Below are positions 47,721-58,566 of a stretch of DNA of 64,000 bases, piece after piece; within the stretch, counting starts at the first letter, position 1; each line of letters begins with the position of its first letter. Made by a program: the position numbers and the translations under genes. The notes beneath the pieces were generated by a model that ran no database searches, had not been told where the DNA came from, and saw only the letters and a program-made list of their open reading frames with translations. Origin of the DNA: Ochromonas danica. Taxonomy: Eukaryota; Sar; Chrysophyceae; Chromulinales; Chromulinaceae. The stretch is taken from positions 1 to 64,000 of the forward strand of contig VKHL01000141.1 of the NCBI GenBank assembly GCA_015146655.1. The letters run 5' to 3'.

Positions 47721-48042
47721 AGGAAAGAGAGAGGGAAAGATTATACTTCTGGCTATTCTATTTCACAGGTAGGACTAGACCAGGTCTTCTTCTCTGCATC
47801 GCTATTTCTGGGATCACTTCTCTCCGTAGAGGATCTACATGCTGCTGGGAACAAAACCTGACGCCAAACTCTATAAAAAGGCTTTGAAAGCCCATTTGAA
47901 CGATCAGCAAACTCGCAAAAAGAAACCTTGTGTGGTGAAGTTGGAACTTACTGTTTTGCGTGGGAATCTCCTACTGTGTAGGGAGTGTTGGTTCTTGTTT
48001 TGTTTCTGGTTTTGTGTTTGTGCTTTTATCATAGAGTCCTCA
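47717..48042. promoter_or_regulatory. Spacer and divergent promoter region of the ferredoxin pair
   Basis: The 326-bp unique centre of the inverted repeat. Both promoters must lie here unless each starts outside. Contains a pyrimidine-rich stretch (47785-47825) and no recognised element. The plus-strand frame is open upstream of ATG 48043 to 47839, but that part is not duplicated in the partner. Confidence 0.45.
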
Positions 48043-48588
48043 ATGGAAGCATCTTCAAAAAGTATCGGATTGATGTTCCTCCTGTTAGCTGCCTTGTCTT
48101 GGAGATCAGCTCAGCAGAGTGCTAAGTTGTTCACTCGTCGTTTGAAGATGACAGCAGCGGATGCTTCTTCTCCTGTGGAATTGGCTGCCATCAAATGCGG
48201 CCATGCGACAGCGAAGAGACACATCTTCATCTGTGCTGACCAGCAGAAGGCGAAGTGTTGTAGCAAGGAAGCTTCGACTGAGGCGTGGAACTTCCTGAAG
48301 AGTCGTCTTCATGAGCTGGGTCTGTCTGGACGAGGAGGTCAGATCGCCCGAACTCGCACGAATTGCATACAGATCTGTTGTGATGGCCCAGTGGCTGTGG
48401 TCTATCCTGATGGTGTTTGGTATAAACACTGCAATCCCGAGGTTTTGGAGGAGATCATTCAAAGTCATCTTATCGGTGGCGTACCCGTGGAGAAGTACCG
48501 CTTCAACAGAGAGAGTGCGATTAGCGAGTTGACAGAGGAGGTAGTGGATAAGATTGAGATCAGTGTTAAGAAATGAAATGTTGATACT
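48040..48588. repeat. Right arm of a large inverted repeat
   Basis: Partner of 47172-47720. The arm ends shortly after the stop codon, where the sequence AAATGTTGATA is still shared and then diverges. Confidence 0.9.
48043..48576 (+). CDS. Thioredoxin-like [2Fe-2S] ferredoxin, copy 2
   Basis: 177 residues, identical to copy 1 as far as I can see except MEASS in place of MEGSS. The four cluster cysteines are retained, so both copies should be functional. The start is placed at ATG 48043, which matches the partner and begins the signal-like segment. A longer open frame upstream adds 68 residues that have no counterpart in copy 1, and I reject it. Confidence 0.88.
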   Translation: MEASSKSIGLMFLLLAALSWRSAQQSAKLFTRRLKMTAADASSPVELAAIKCGHATAKRHIFICADQQKAKCCSKEASTEAWNFLKSRLHELGLSGRGGQIARTRTNCIQICCDGPVAVVYPDGVWYKHCNPEVLEEIIQSHLIGGVPVEKYRFNRESAISELTEEVVDKIEISVKK

Positions 48589-48734
48589 ATAGATGAAGTG
48601 CTGCGTAGTCGGTTCGATAAGAGCCATCTATTATTTCAAAGGTGGTTAACTAGATCTATAACTTCTTATTTACAAGTATTACTTCTGGTAGTATTTTATT
48701 ATTATTATCATCATGTTACCTTCTATCACAATCC

Positions 48735-51700
48735 TCAGCGATCAGCTCGATACTTTTTCTCTTCAACAACTTGTTGCTTAGATTTACGATCCTGAGGAGA
48801 CATTGGCTTCCGCTTTGTCTTTGGATTCTTCTGTTTACCTTTCTGCTTCTTGCCATCATACTTGGTTTTCGTTGATTTATCATAATAGCCTTCAGCATGT
48901 TCGATTGTATCGAGATCGTGATCACTCTCAACTAGCAGGTCTCCTTGCTCGATTAACACCTCTGCATCGGAATCAGCAGAACTCACTTGCCCTGATTCCT
49001 CAAGTGCCTTCAAACGAGCTTGACGAGCAGAATATCGAGATGTCTCTCGCATGAGTTCTTTCAACAAAGTTTCCACATCATCTGCTTTTCTCTGCTTTAG
49101 ATCAAAACCGTCTCCTGATCGAGCATTCTTGTTCTTCTTTCCTTTCTCCTTGGAAGGAAGTGGAGCCTGGACAAACTGGTGCGCTTCATCTTCCTCACTG
49201 CTTACATCTTCTTCTTCTTCCTCTCCTTCAACTTTATTTTCATTATCATTCACATGATCATCATACTTCTCCACCTCGGCATAGTCTTCCATTTCTTCAC
49301 CTCTATTACGCATCAGATCTTCCCGTTCTACTTCATCGATGAGCTTTTGCAAGGCATCAAAATCCTCTTCATCATCATCACTCTCCCCGGCCGAATCATT
49401 CTCCTCTTCATCCTCTTGCACCATGGCCAAAGGATCTGTTGTATTAGTTGCAACAGCCACAGGAGGATTGGTATCATCACTTTCACTGAGTGTGTCAGCT
49501 ATGGGGAAACGATCTAACGCTCTTGCTGCGAGTCTTGCTTTCTCCACAACATTATAGTCCACATGATAAGCTTCAGGAATCTGTTTGAGCAGTTCAACCG
49601 TACGTTTTAACATTCGATAGAGATCACCCTGATCGAGACTTGTAGCAGCACAGAGTTCTCTCCAGCTACAACCCCTGGCCCATAACAAAGCCAGTCCACA
49701 TACTTCAGGTGTTAGAAGAAGTGGGAACTCAATTTCATATCGATCTTGAGCAATCCGTAGGTCAGCATAGAGATTGTTCAATTGTTCTACGACAGCTATA
49801 ACTGCATCACTAGGCGAGGCTCTAAATTGTGCGCTTTTCACTTTGAAAGAATCCATAGACAATGCAGCCAGTAGAGAAGCAAACTCCAAAGGATTCAACT
49901 TTGCCATCAAATCTGTTTCTGAGAGAATCAATGCCACCCAAAGATCATTATCAGTACTGAGAGAAGAAACCATCAATCCTAACTCTGAAGCTTGTGTGCC
50001 ATCTTTGGACAAAGCTCCAAAGTCTTGCAAGACATGCATGACATTGCGGAACATTCGCCAAGCATACACTTCAGACCCCGAGGAAGAAGAACCCGAAGAA
50101 GCGTTATTTGCATTCAAGAAGGACTTCGGATCTTTCATTTGAGAAAGGAAGTTCATAGCTTTCACAACAGCTTCACCTTCTCCACTTGCTGTCACTGGAT
50201 GTGCTGCTAAATCTTGTTCAATTTCAGCAATTACTTCCTGTTGTTTTAAGATTGAGCCAGGGAGAGGTTGTGTTGGTGGAGGAGATTGTGCAGAAGGTGT
50301 AAACTGATCCATAAAATGTCGATATGCAGGTAACACGATCTCGAGCTCCTCCTTGGACAACAGACCATCTCTTTCCAACTCATCAACAGAACGAGAATTA
50401 ATATTGCTAACATAGAAAGGTGAAGATCGAACAACAGACATAGACCGTTCCGTCCAAAGTTGTGAGAGAGGTAGTAAATCCAACAGTCGCCGAGCAACTG
50501 ACGGTGTAAGACTATCCTCTGAGTCGACAAACTGTTGGATATGTTCTTTCGCTACAATAAGAACTTCACCATCACTAGGAAGATTCAACACCATTCATTA
50601 AGACTAAACAAGTCCGAAGGGAAGAGGGATGGGCTTACTAGGTGATCACGGCATAGCCATGCAGTTGACGAGCAGATGTCGTTGTTGTAGAAGACTGTTG
50701 TGGACGATCAAGAAAGCGTTTACTCATCTCTTGTAACTTACTTCCAACAGAGTTATCCGCAATCTTCTTATCCTTTTCACTCTCATCTTCTTCTGGTAAG
50801 TCTATAGCCTGTCGATTGAGTTGTTTGTTACTACTTCCTGTAGAAGACATCCATTGAGACAGTTCAGTCTTGTGATACTGTAAACTTGATGTTAGTATAG
50901 TATAGCATGTAAACTCTTACCTATCCAGGCAACATCACCATATAAACGAGCATCACCAAGGAAGAAAGCTCGTTGATCATTACGAAGTATCACCGCAGAG
51001 CCCATCGGCATGTAATCAACAATAGCAGAGACAAGATCTTGTTCAGATTCAACAATCTGTTGTACAAGGAAATCTAATGTTCTTTGTTCCTTTTCTAAAC
51101 GACCTTGAAGTTTGACAAATTTTCGACAAGAAGCAAATCCAAACTTGTTAACAATTTCTCGATGATGACTACCAGCTTCCATCTTCTTCTCTCTATAAAA
51201 ACAACAATCATAGCATATCATATCATTGGTATATAATTCATGAGAATAGTCAACATGTTAACAGAGTGACACCATACTTTTTAGCAATCTTTTTCTGTAA
51301 AAGATAAGAACCAAATCCACGTTCAATCAATTCTTTACAAGCTGATAATGAACGAGTTGTAAGAAGTTTCACTGTCAAGGAATATGATGCTCTGAAATGT
51401 GATTTAACAGAGTCAATAGGAGAAGTTAGAATACGATGAGTTGTCTGAACAGCATCAAAACGATTCTTGACAAGAACAACAGAACCTTCCGTATCTTTTC
51501 CTCGTCGACCTGCACGACCAGCCATTTGTAACAATTGAGAAGGTTTTAATAACACTTCTTCACTATTGATTCTCTTACTCACGGTGGTAATCACAGTAGT
51601 ACGAGCAGGCATATTCACTCCTGCGGCGAGTGTTTCTGTTGCGAAAAGTACTTTAATCTTATTCGCATTAAATAGATCTTCAATAAATGCTTTCCACACA

Positions 51701-52953
51701 CTAATCAAACCTGCATGATGTACACTAATCCCACTTTGTAACATACGAATATTTTGTTTTGTAATAGGGATTTCAGGATGTGTTTGTAAGAAAGTTGTTA
51801 AGGCTAGATTAACATAATGAACTTCATCATCATTCAAGAGTTTTACATTACTCCCCATTAACATCTTGGCTGCATCTTCACATCCTATACGAGAAAAAAT
51901 AAAGACAATTGCTGGTAACTTCTGTAAGTGTGATAACTCTTTGACAAGCTCACTATACTTCGGCACGGAAGCATGAGGATTTATCCTTCGAACTGCCTTT
52001 TTCTTTCCTGAACTAGATTCTGCTTCTCGTTTAGATATTTCAACTTTACTAGCCAATTGGTCCTCCAAACGAAGAATAGTGGGATTCAACCCACAACCAG
52101 TTTCAAGTTTCCCAGTGTCATCCTCTCGACGAATTCCTCCCAATGCTCCTGGACCAGCATTAGGATCTCGAAAGAAAGGGAAAAACCCTTGTCGCATAGC
52201 AAAGAAATATCTTAAAGGAACAGGACGATGATCAGAACGAATTAATTCTGTTGGACCATGAATAGATGATATCCATCCTTGTATCTCCTCCACATTCCCC
52301 ATAGTAGCTGATAATGCTAATATACGAACATTAGATGGACATGAAATAACACTTTCTTCCCATACTGTACCTCGTTCAAGATCATTCATAAAATGAAATT
52401 CATCAAAACAGACCATGAAAAGATTATTCAATTGACTATTACGACTATCAGTATCATATAACATATTACGAAATACTTCTGTTGTCATAATAGTAACTTG
52501 TGCACCACGATTAATTGCAATATCACCTGTTAATAAACCTACACGATCAGCTCCAAACTTATTCTTAAAATCTTGAAATTTTTGATTACTTAATGCTTTT
52601 AATGGAGTAGTATAAGCTACACGAAGTCCCATCATTAAAGCAAAATAAATTGCTAACTCTCCAACTAATGTTTTACCTGAACCAGTTGGTGTCATGACAA
52701 GGACATTCTTTCCTGTAATTAAAGCTTGTAATCCATCCACTTGGAAAGCATCTAAAGGAAAGGGATATAAAGCACGATAAAGGTTCATATTTAATTCAAA
52801 TCCAGGCTGTTTACTACAAATTGCTTCTAGTCGATCGACTAATTCAGGAGTTCCTCGTAGCTTTTCAAAGTCATCAAGAACATGACTATCTAATGGAGGA
52901 TCATCTAGAGAAGAAGAAGCAGTAGAGGAAGAAGAAAAACATCGAAAAAACGA

Positions 52954-52984
<31 letters not shown>

Positions 52985-53142
52985 CCATAGTGATGATATC
53001 TCGATGAAGAGAAGATTGGAAGATGGAAATGATTGTTTCGACGTAATTGATTGACTAAAGGTCGACTACTAGAGAACAACAATGCGGTAGTAAGAATCAT
53101 GAGAAAACTGATGATTGTATTGGAAGAAGAAGTATTGCCCAT
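48735..53142 (-). CDS. ISE2: Ski2-like DExH RNA helicase, plastid ISE2 type
   Basis: ATP-dependent RNA helicase related to the plant plastid protein ISE2 and cyanobacterial Ski2-like helicases. Four exons (53142-51278, 51192-50921, 50837-50639, 50574-48735) give 1391 residues. The N-terminus has a signal-like segment (IISFLMILTTALLFSSS) and a His tract. The helicase core follows: TPTGSGKTLVGE (Walker A), TTPLKALSNQKF, DEFHFMND (DExH), LALSATMGN and LLQMAGRAGRRGKD. The C-terminal DSHCT-like part contains NDLWVALILSETDLMAKLNP, GCSWRELCAATSLDQGDLYR and MLKRTVELLKQIPEA. The last ~230 residues are highly acidic and then basic (KGKQKNPKTKRKPMS), an extension I do not know from plant ISE2. The signal-first leader suits a plastid surrounded by extra membranes. 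Confidence 0.88.
52950..52982. repeat. (ATG)n coding microsatellite (His tract)
   Basis: About ten GAT/ATG triplets inside the first exon of the helicase gene. They encode ten histidines (YHHYGH followed by the tract) on the minus strand. Confidence 0.9.
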
Positions 53143-53667
53143 GAGAAATGCTTTTTTCTATTGTTTTGACAAATAAGATCCTTTTTGCTTGTCCACCTCA
53201 AATATATAGTTGATAAATGTTTTGTCAACTAAATCTTGACCAGGTTACTCCTTACTATCAAGAAAGAAGAAACAATGAAGTCAATGAATGATTGAGGTCA
53301 AGGCGATGAATCGAATGCGTTGGCGTGGCGAAGTTAGACCATTGCTATTATTATTGCCATGCGATGGAATGTTAACTTAAGCCCTGTTGTGTGTGGTCTT
53401 GTGAGTGATTTTTGACTCACTACACACTTTAGTCTACAGTAGTCAGATAACAACAATAATCACAGCATTACGTATACCCGAGGACGTGAGGTGGTTTGCT
53501 TAGAACGCTCGCTGATTGGATCGTTGAGGATATACCTTCAGCAAAAATTGACTACAAAAGTGTAGTTTAATGTTATCAACATGAAATATATTGTTATCAA
53601 GCAAAAGATTGGCATCGTATCTGTAGTTTAAGGATCACAAGAAATCCGTCTATGCCCTACAAGAGAT
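53143..53667. promoter_or_regulatory. Upstream region of the helicase gene, with recurrent 11-mer
   Basis: Lies between the helicase start and the WDR54 3' end. Contains GTTAACTTAAG at 53371-53381 and AGTCTACAGTAGTC near 53432. No coding region is seen. Confidence 0.4.
53371..53381. promoter_or_regulatory. Recurrent GTTAACTTAAG word
   Basis: Exact 11-mer also found at 57270, 1627 and 34613, and inverted at 1733. Here it lies about 230 bp upstream of the helicase start. Function unknown. Confidence 0.35.
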
Positions 53668-54773
53668 CTACAGACGATTGAACACAACAAGATCATCCTC
53701 ATCATAGCAAGTCACACTGACTTTGTCATTTCCTTGAAAGGCCACACCTGTGCACACACGATTCTCCAAACGATGCGAGAAGACACAGTCCATGGAGGAG
53801 TTTGCCATAGATCGGAAGTTAGGCACTGACCAAACGTGAACATACTGATCCGCAGAACAACTAGCTGCAAGCTGCATTTCTGGGTGATAAGTAAGACCAG
53901 TGATCAATCGAGCATGGGCAGTAATTTCTACAGCCAATTCTCGTGTATCAATACGATAAACACGAATATGACCAGAGGCAAAGCCTGCCACCACGACATG
54001 ATCAGTGTTGAGCAATGCAGTACAAGGCACACCTTTGCCAGAAATTGAGAAAACTAACTCAAATGCGGAATCAATACGATAGAGCATCAGATTGCCATTC
54101 TCATCGGAAGCAGATAGAAAGGAAGGGGAAGAGCTCAAGGCATAGATAGCATGGCCTTTTCCTTCCAAAACATGAAGCAACGGGAATTGTCCCTTGTGCA
54201 GATCTTTTGAACAATCGAACACAGCGATACCACCTGTAGAGCACCCCACACAAAGAAAAGTATCTTGTCCTGTAATGCCTCGCATAAAGCGACCATCTTC
54301 CTCTCCACTTGATCCCAAGACAGTAGCCAGAGCCTGATAGAAGAGCATATTGTCACCATCTGCAGTCCATAGCTGCACACCTAAGTCACTAGTAATAGCA
54401 ATCAAGGAGTGACCTTGCACTTGAACGAACTTGCTCTACAAAGATATTACAGAACAGCAGATGGAAAGTATTAGTATGACTCAGCGGAAGAGGAAGAAAT
54501 AGGTCTGAGCTCACCTGATAGACTTTGGATCGAGCAACAGGAAGACGAGTAGACTCTCCATTAGCTTTCACCAAATAAACATCATTGGTTTTCACGTAAG
54601 TCTATACAAGATTATAGAAGAGAAAAGGAAAAGTGAATAACAACAACAAAATGGCATCAACAAGAGCAAAATCATCTAACCAACGCTCCATTCAATGCAC
54701 TTGAAAGATTATTGGGTAAGAAAGAGGGAGAACCCGGTAATTGAAATGGTTTCTTAGCTTCGATAGCATACAT
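53668..54773 (-). CDS. WDR54: WDR54-like beta-propeller protein
   Basis: Three exons (54773-54681, 54601-54515, 54435-53668) give 315 residues, close to human WDR54. The opening segment LPNNLSSALNGALTYV resembles the WDR54 N-terminus. Later blocks are shared with it: MRGITGQDTFLCVGCSTGG, GVPCTALL, VAGFASGHIRVYRIDT, EITAHARLITGLTYHPE and YVHVW. WD repeats are visible at LWTADG, VFDCSK and VHVWSV. The protein probably folds as a propeller; the biochemical role is not known from sequence. It is head to head with the WDR5 gene. Confidence 0.85.
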
Positions 54774-54831
54774 TTCGATCTTTCTTTTGGAAATGCAGGA
54801 CAGAGACAACTAGGCCATTCCATGGAATAAT
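54774..54831. promoter_or_regulatory. Bidirectional promoter region, WDR54 / WDR5
   Basis: Only 58 bases separate the two divergent start codons, so core promoters and 5' UTRs must overlap here or run into the genes. No motif is recognised. Confidence 0.55.
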
Positions 54832-56088
54832 ATGGAATCCACGTTCATTCTCAAACCATGGAGAAAGAAAATGGCATCGTCGACTGGAATTTCTCCCATT
54901 TATAGTGTTGCTGTCCATGATGCCCCGATAGTATCATTACGCATCTCTCCTTCTGGTCAGTTTATAGCATCAGCTGGTAAGACATATGAATTCTTTGTTT
55001 GCTCATCCCTTTCCTCCTGTCAAGCTTGTTTTGGTGTATGATATGACTAATGCGATGCGATGTGATATGATTTGATACGATGTAATGGGATTGTATGAAT
55101 AGGTGCGGATCGAACATTGAAGCTTTCTTCTTGTGAGAGTGGAGAAGTTGTGAAAACAATCGCAGGTGAGCATACCGCAGGCTTGAATGATTGCCTGTGG
55201 CTGGCAGACCATCTCGTAGTCACTGCAGCGGATGATGGCTTGATCAAGCTCATGGATATAGAGAAGGTGAGTTGTCTATATAGACCTTCTTTGTCATTAG
55301 CTGAAACACTACCCTGACGCTGAGTGTAGGAAAAGTGTGTGACGACTTTCCAAAACCCACACCAACAACAACAAGGAGCAGTGGCAGCCTTTCCTTACTG
55401 CCTCGCTGTCCATTCACAAACAAATCTTCTTACTGCTGGATATACAGATGGTTCTTTAGCTTCCTATCATTCTTGTGCCAAACAGTCTCTAGCAAGAGTG
55501 TTGGGACATGGGGCATGTGTCACGTCTGTGTCGTACGAGCAGGATGGCGAAGAGATTGTCTCTTCAAGTCACGATGGCACTGTAAGGCAATGGATGACTT
55601 CTTCATCTTTTCATTGTATACGTACCATTGTTCCAGCCTCCTATAGTCCAGTAGTCAGAGTGTCGTACAGTCCTGGAGGTGGAAGCTATCTATTGGCAGC
55701 GTCTTTGGACAACAGTTTACGTCTCTTCTCACGGCACAGCAAAGAAAAATCGACTGGCCCAACTTATCTAAAGGTTTATCAAGGCCATCGAAACAGCAAA
55801 CACACGGTCTATTCATCGTTTCTTTCACGGTGGATTGTGAGTGGTGGAGATAGCGGATGTCTCACGCTGTGGGATATCAACACCTGCGAGAAGTTAGATG
55901 AAGTCCAAGCTCATTCTGGAGCTCTATTGGCGGGAGCTACCTTAGCATCCAAAGAGGGAGAGAATAATGAAGGAATAGTCAGCTTATATACCGGAGGAGC
56001 TGATGGAAGCATAGCGTCATTTAGGATTGGCTCCTTGAAGGCCAACAACGATGAGCAACGAAGTAGTTCTGATGAGATGTATGAATAA
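54832..56088 (+). CDS. WDR5: WDR5-like WD40 protein (COMPASS / SET1 complex subunit)
   Basis: WDR5/Swd3 is the WD40 scaffold of histone H3K4 methyltransferase complexes. Three exons (54832-54976, 55103-55266, 55330-56088) give 355 residues. Repeats include VSLRISPSGQFIASAG / DRTLKLS, and VSYEQDGEEIVSSSHDGTVR. The segments VSYSPGGGSYLLAASLDNSL, YQGHRNSKHTVYSSF and RWIVSGGDSGCLTLWD follow WDR5 closely (SPNGKYILAATLDNTLKLW, YTGHKNEKYCIF, WIVSGSEDN). An internal ATG at 54871 is an alternative start. One repeat (DCLWLADHLVVTAADDGLIK) is divergent. Orthology to WDR5 is likely but not certain. Confidence 0.82.
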
Positions 56089-56160
56089 CTATAGTAATTC
56101 CCACTATAATATATATTACACCTCTTCTTTTGACTCTTCCCCTTGGTCACATCAACCTAA

Positions 56161-57167
56161 CTAAAGTACAAAGTGTTTCTTGCTGTTAGTGTCTTTGCCA
56201 GGTTTGTGCACCCACTCATACTCTCCGAAAGCAGTGTCGAAGACACCCTGCTGGAGATATTTCATCTTGAGAGTAAAGCGTGGTCCTAACTCTTGTAAAC
56301 GAGCTCTGACTTTTCCACCATCTTCTTTGCGGTAAATATATCGATGATGACGAACAAAGATGAAGTCACGTTGATTATGGAAAGTCACCACTTGACGACC
56401 TTCTAGCTCAGGTTCATGTGGGAAAAGAGCTCCTAAGAACCTTCCAACACGTCTACCAAGACGTGTAGTGAAGTTATTCAAGATGATCTCAGGGGTATGG
56501 GAGGTGGGAGTGCCATGTCCAGGGATTTTGTTGCTTGGCTCGTAACTGGTCAGCTTGAAGTAGGCAGTGGGTCCAGCAGGAAGTTGAGAAACAAGCAAAC
56601 CATTACATTCCTTCTGCTTTTCACCCAAGACAACTAAATGAGTAAAGTTCTTGTTACTAGCATACTTGACCAATTCCTTGACCAAATAGTTCTCTGTGTT
56701 AACAAATGAAAGTGAGACAGACATACAGACAGACGATGATGATGACGGATCAGGTATTAAATATCATGAATGAGAGAGAATGGAAACTAACCTCTTGGAT
56801 AATAGAAAGCATTTGGAATGACCATCATTAGATCTTTAATCACTGCATAGAGTTTATGTGAACATTTTGGTCGTGTTGTAATCATAATCTTTGGTTTCAC
56901 TTCATTACTGAAGATAGAAGCAAATTCATCATCTTTTTCATCTCCAACAACTTCATCATCATTAACATCAACAAAGGTTTCATCAAATTTTCGTGTATTC
57001 TCAATAGTACGTGGTAATTGTTTGGGTGGTGCTGCTGCTCCAAGTTCTTCCACTTCTTTTGCTTTTAATCCACGTAACTTCTTCTTCAACTTCTTCTTTT
57101 GTTGCTTATATTTAGCATAGATTTCAATTCGTTTGGCCTTATTTCGAATCTGACCAGGATTCTTCAT
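56161..57167 (-). CDS. RPF1: Ribosome production factor 1 (Brix domain)
   Basis: RPF1 is a nucleolar protein needed for processing of pre-60S rRNA. Two exons (57167-56792 and 56693-56161) give 302 residues. The basic N-terminus NPGQIRNKAKRIEIY leads into RTIENTRKFDETFVD and DEFASIFSNEVKPKIMITT, which are diagnostic of RPF1. The Brix domain shows LLVSQLPAGPTAYFKLTS, PEIILNNFTTRLGRRVGR, VVTFHNQRDFIFVRHHRY, ELGPRFTLKMKYLQQG and GEYEWVHKP. All are in the expected order and the length is typical. Confidence 0.96.
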
Positions 57168-57402
57168 GGTATAATTGAATGTATTCAAGACAAGTGATAA
57201 TAATTGGTTCTTGTTGCTTGCCAAGCACAAGCAAATGCCACCTATTATTACCATTCCCACGCAAAACACGTTAACTTAAGAGGAGTCCTGTCACACTTTT
57301 TTCGCTTTCGTAGGAAAAAAGTCTGTTTTTCGGCAGCATAAACGGTCTTTTCGGATGCCAGGATGGAGATCAAGACAAACGGAAAGAACTGTAGACTAAA
57401 TC
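57168..57402. promoter_or_regulatory. Divergent promoter region, RPF1 / GLG1-like gene
   Basis: 235 bases between divergent start codons. Contains GTTAACTTAAG at 57270-57280 and GTAGACTAAATC directly before the ATG at 57403. Confidence 0.45.
57270..57280. promoter_or_regulatory. Recurrent GTTAACTTAAG word
   Basis: Exact copy of the 11-mer at 53371. It lies 103 bp upstream of the RPF1 start and 123 bp upstream of the GLG1-like start. Confidence 0.35.
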
Positions 57403-58002
57403 ATGAGATTAATTGTCTTTTTCTTATTCATTTTCTTATCCTTTCTCTATGGTAATGGATGTAAATGTGATGAATATGATGTGGATGAGAATGATCAACA
57501 ACAACCTTGTGGTGTTGAGATTAGGCTGCTTTGTGATTTAACTGCTTCACCTGTTGTAGCTGATGCATTTGATAAAAAAACCTGCTTATTAAGAAACTAC
57601 GATTTGGTTAGTAGTGAATGCGTCTTGTACCTCGCGAAGAATCCAAGTATTGTTGACTCATGTCTGGAAGACATCGAGTCACTTTGCGGAACTGTCCAGC
57701 CTGGCGAGAGAAGAATTCTTGACTGCTTCAAGCAACAAGACAGTTCTTTATTTTCTGACAAATGCAAACTAGCTATGAATGATAAGAGTCTGAATAGTGA
57801 GGGCTACTATCTTCGTCCCGTGCCAGCTGAGATTGACACAAACACTGCTGATGACCCTTACAGCATGGACATGGACATGGACAGTGAGGAGAATGAATTC
57901 TCTAACTCTAATATTAACCTTGATAGTCTCTCTACTGAAGAAGAGACAGGAGAGATTGATGAAGATACAGATACTTCTTATTACCTTGGTCTGAGGCATT
58001 AA
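57403..58002 (+). CDS. Secreted or Golgi protein with GLG1-type cysteine-rich repeat
   Basis: 199 residues. A signal peptide (MRLIVFFLFIFLSFLYGNG) is followed by a Cys-rich part. Segments such as SSECVLYLAKNPSIVDSCLE and DIESLCGTVQPGERRILDCF, then CKLAM, match the cysteine-rich repeat of Golgi apparatus protein 1 (GLG1), which has sixteen copies in animals; only about two are present here. The C-terminal ~60 residues are acidic (MDMDMDSEENEFSN) and end in YYLGLRH without a membrane anchor. A short secretory-pathway protein is likely; the function is unknown. Confidence 0.72.
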   Translation: MRLIVFFLFIFLSFLYGNGCKCDEYDVDENDQQQPCGVEIRLLCDLTASPVVADAFDKKTCLLRNYDLVSSECVLYLAKNPSIVDSCLEDIESLCGTVQPGERRILDCFKQQDSSLFSDKCKLAMNDKSLNSEGYYLRPVPAEIDTNTADDPYSMDMDMDSEENEFSNSNINLDSLSTEEETGEIDEDTDTSYYLGLRH

Positions 58003-58566
58003 TGCTTCACGTGACTCATCAATTAAGAGAATTGGAAATTGTTTTGAGTCGATATGTGAATGCTGTGATGAAGCATCCTCAGAATTATTCAGAGAATGCT
58101 ACTTTAAAGCCTGTACAAGTTTTACAACATCTTCGCGGTTTTACTCTTGAATGAACAAGCGAATAACACGATCATCTCTTTGTATAGTATTGTGTAGTAT
58201 ATCTAATAGTTGGTAGGAAGTCATGCTGACATTTTGTTGTAATATTGGTTCTGTTAGCCTTCCTTACCATAACCCTAATATATTCTATTCTGTTCTATTC
58301 TATTACATTAGACTAAGTTCCAAATAATACAGAAACATCAACAATCTCTTTTGACCAATTACTTGCTAACACAACAACTTACAACTGATAGTCCACGATA
58401 ACTTGAAGAGCTTTCATTCAAAAGATAGACTAAAGAGAATCAAGAAACGTGTTTTCATTCAAGAACGCGTTTTTTCATATGTTGGCACACTGTGTGTGTG
58501 TGACAGTGACAGTGGCAGTGACGACAGCATCACATGACGAAGAAGAAGAAAGAGAAAGAAATAGCA
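58003..58566. other. Intergenic region, no gene seen
   Basis: AT-rich, with TTCTATTCTATT repeats around 58283-58304 and a short TG run near 58490-58505. A minor in-frame ATG for the next gene lies at 58534. No separate gene is supported. Confidence 0.4.

Noticed and set aside
47839-48042. N-terminal extension of ferredoxin copy 2 by 68 residues
   Set aside because: Not present in the partner gene, and would bury the signal-like segment that both copies share.
48106-48627. Minus-strand frame of 173 codons over ferredoxin copy 2, and its mirror at 47168-47653
   Set aside because: Antisense shadow of the ferredoxin genes. It appears in both arms because of the inverted repeat.
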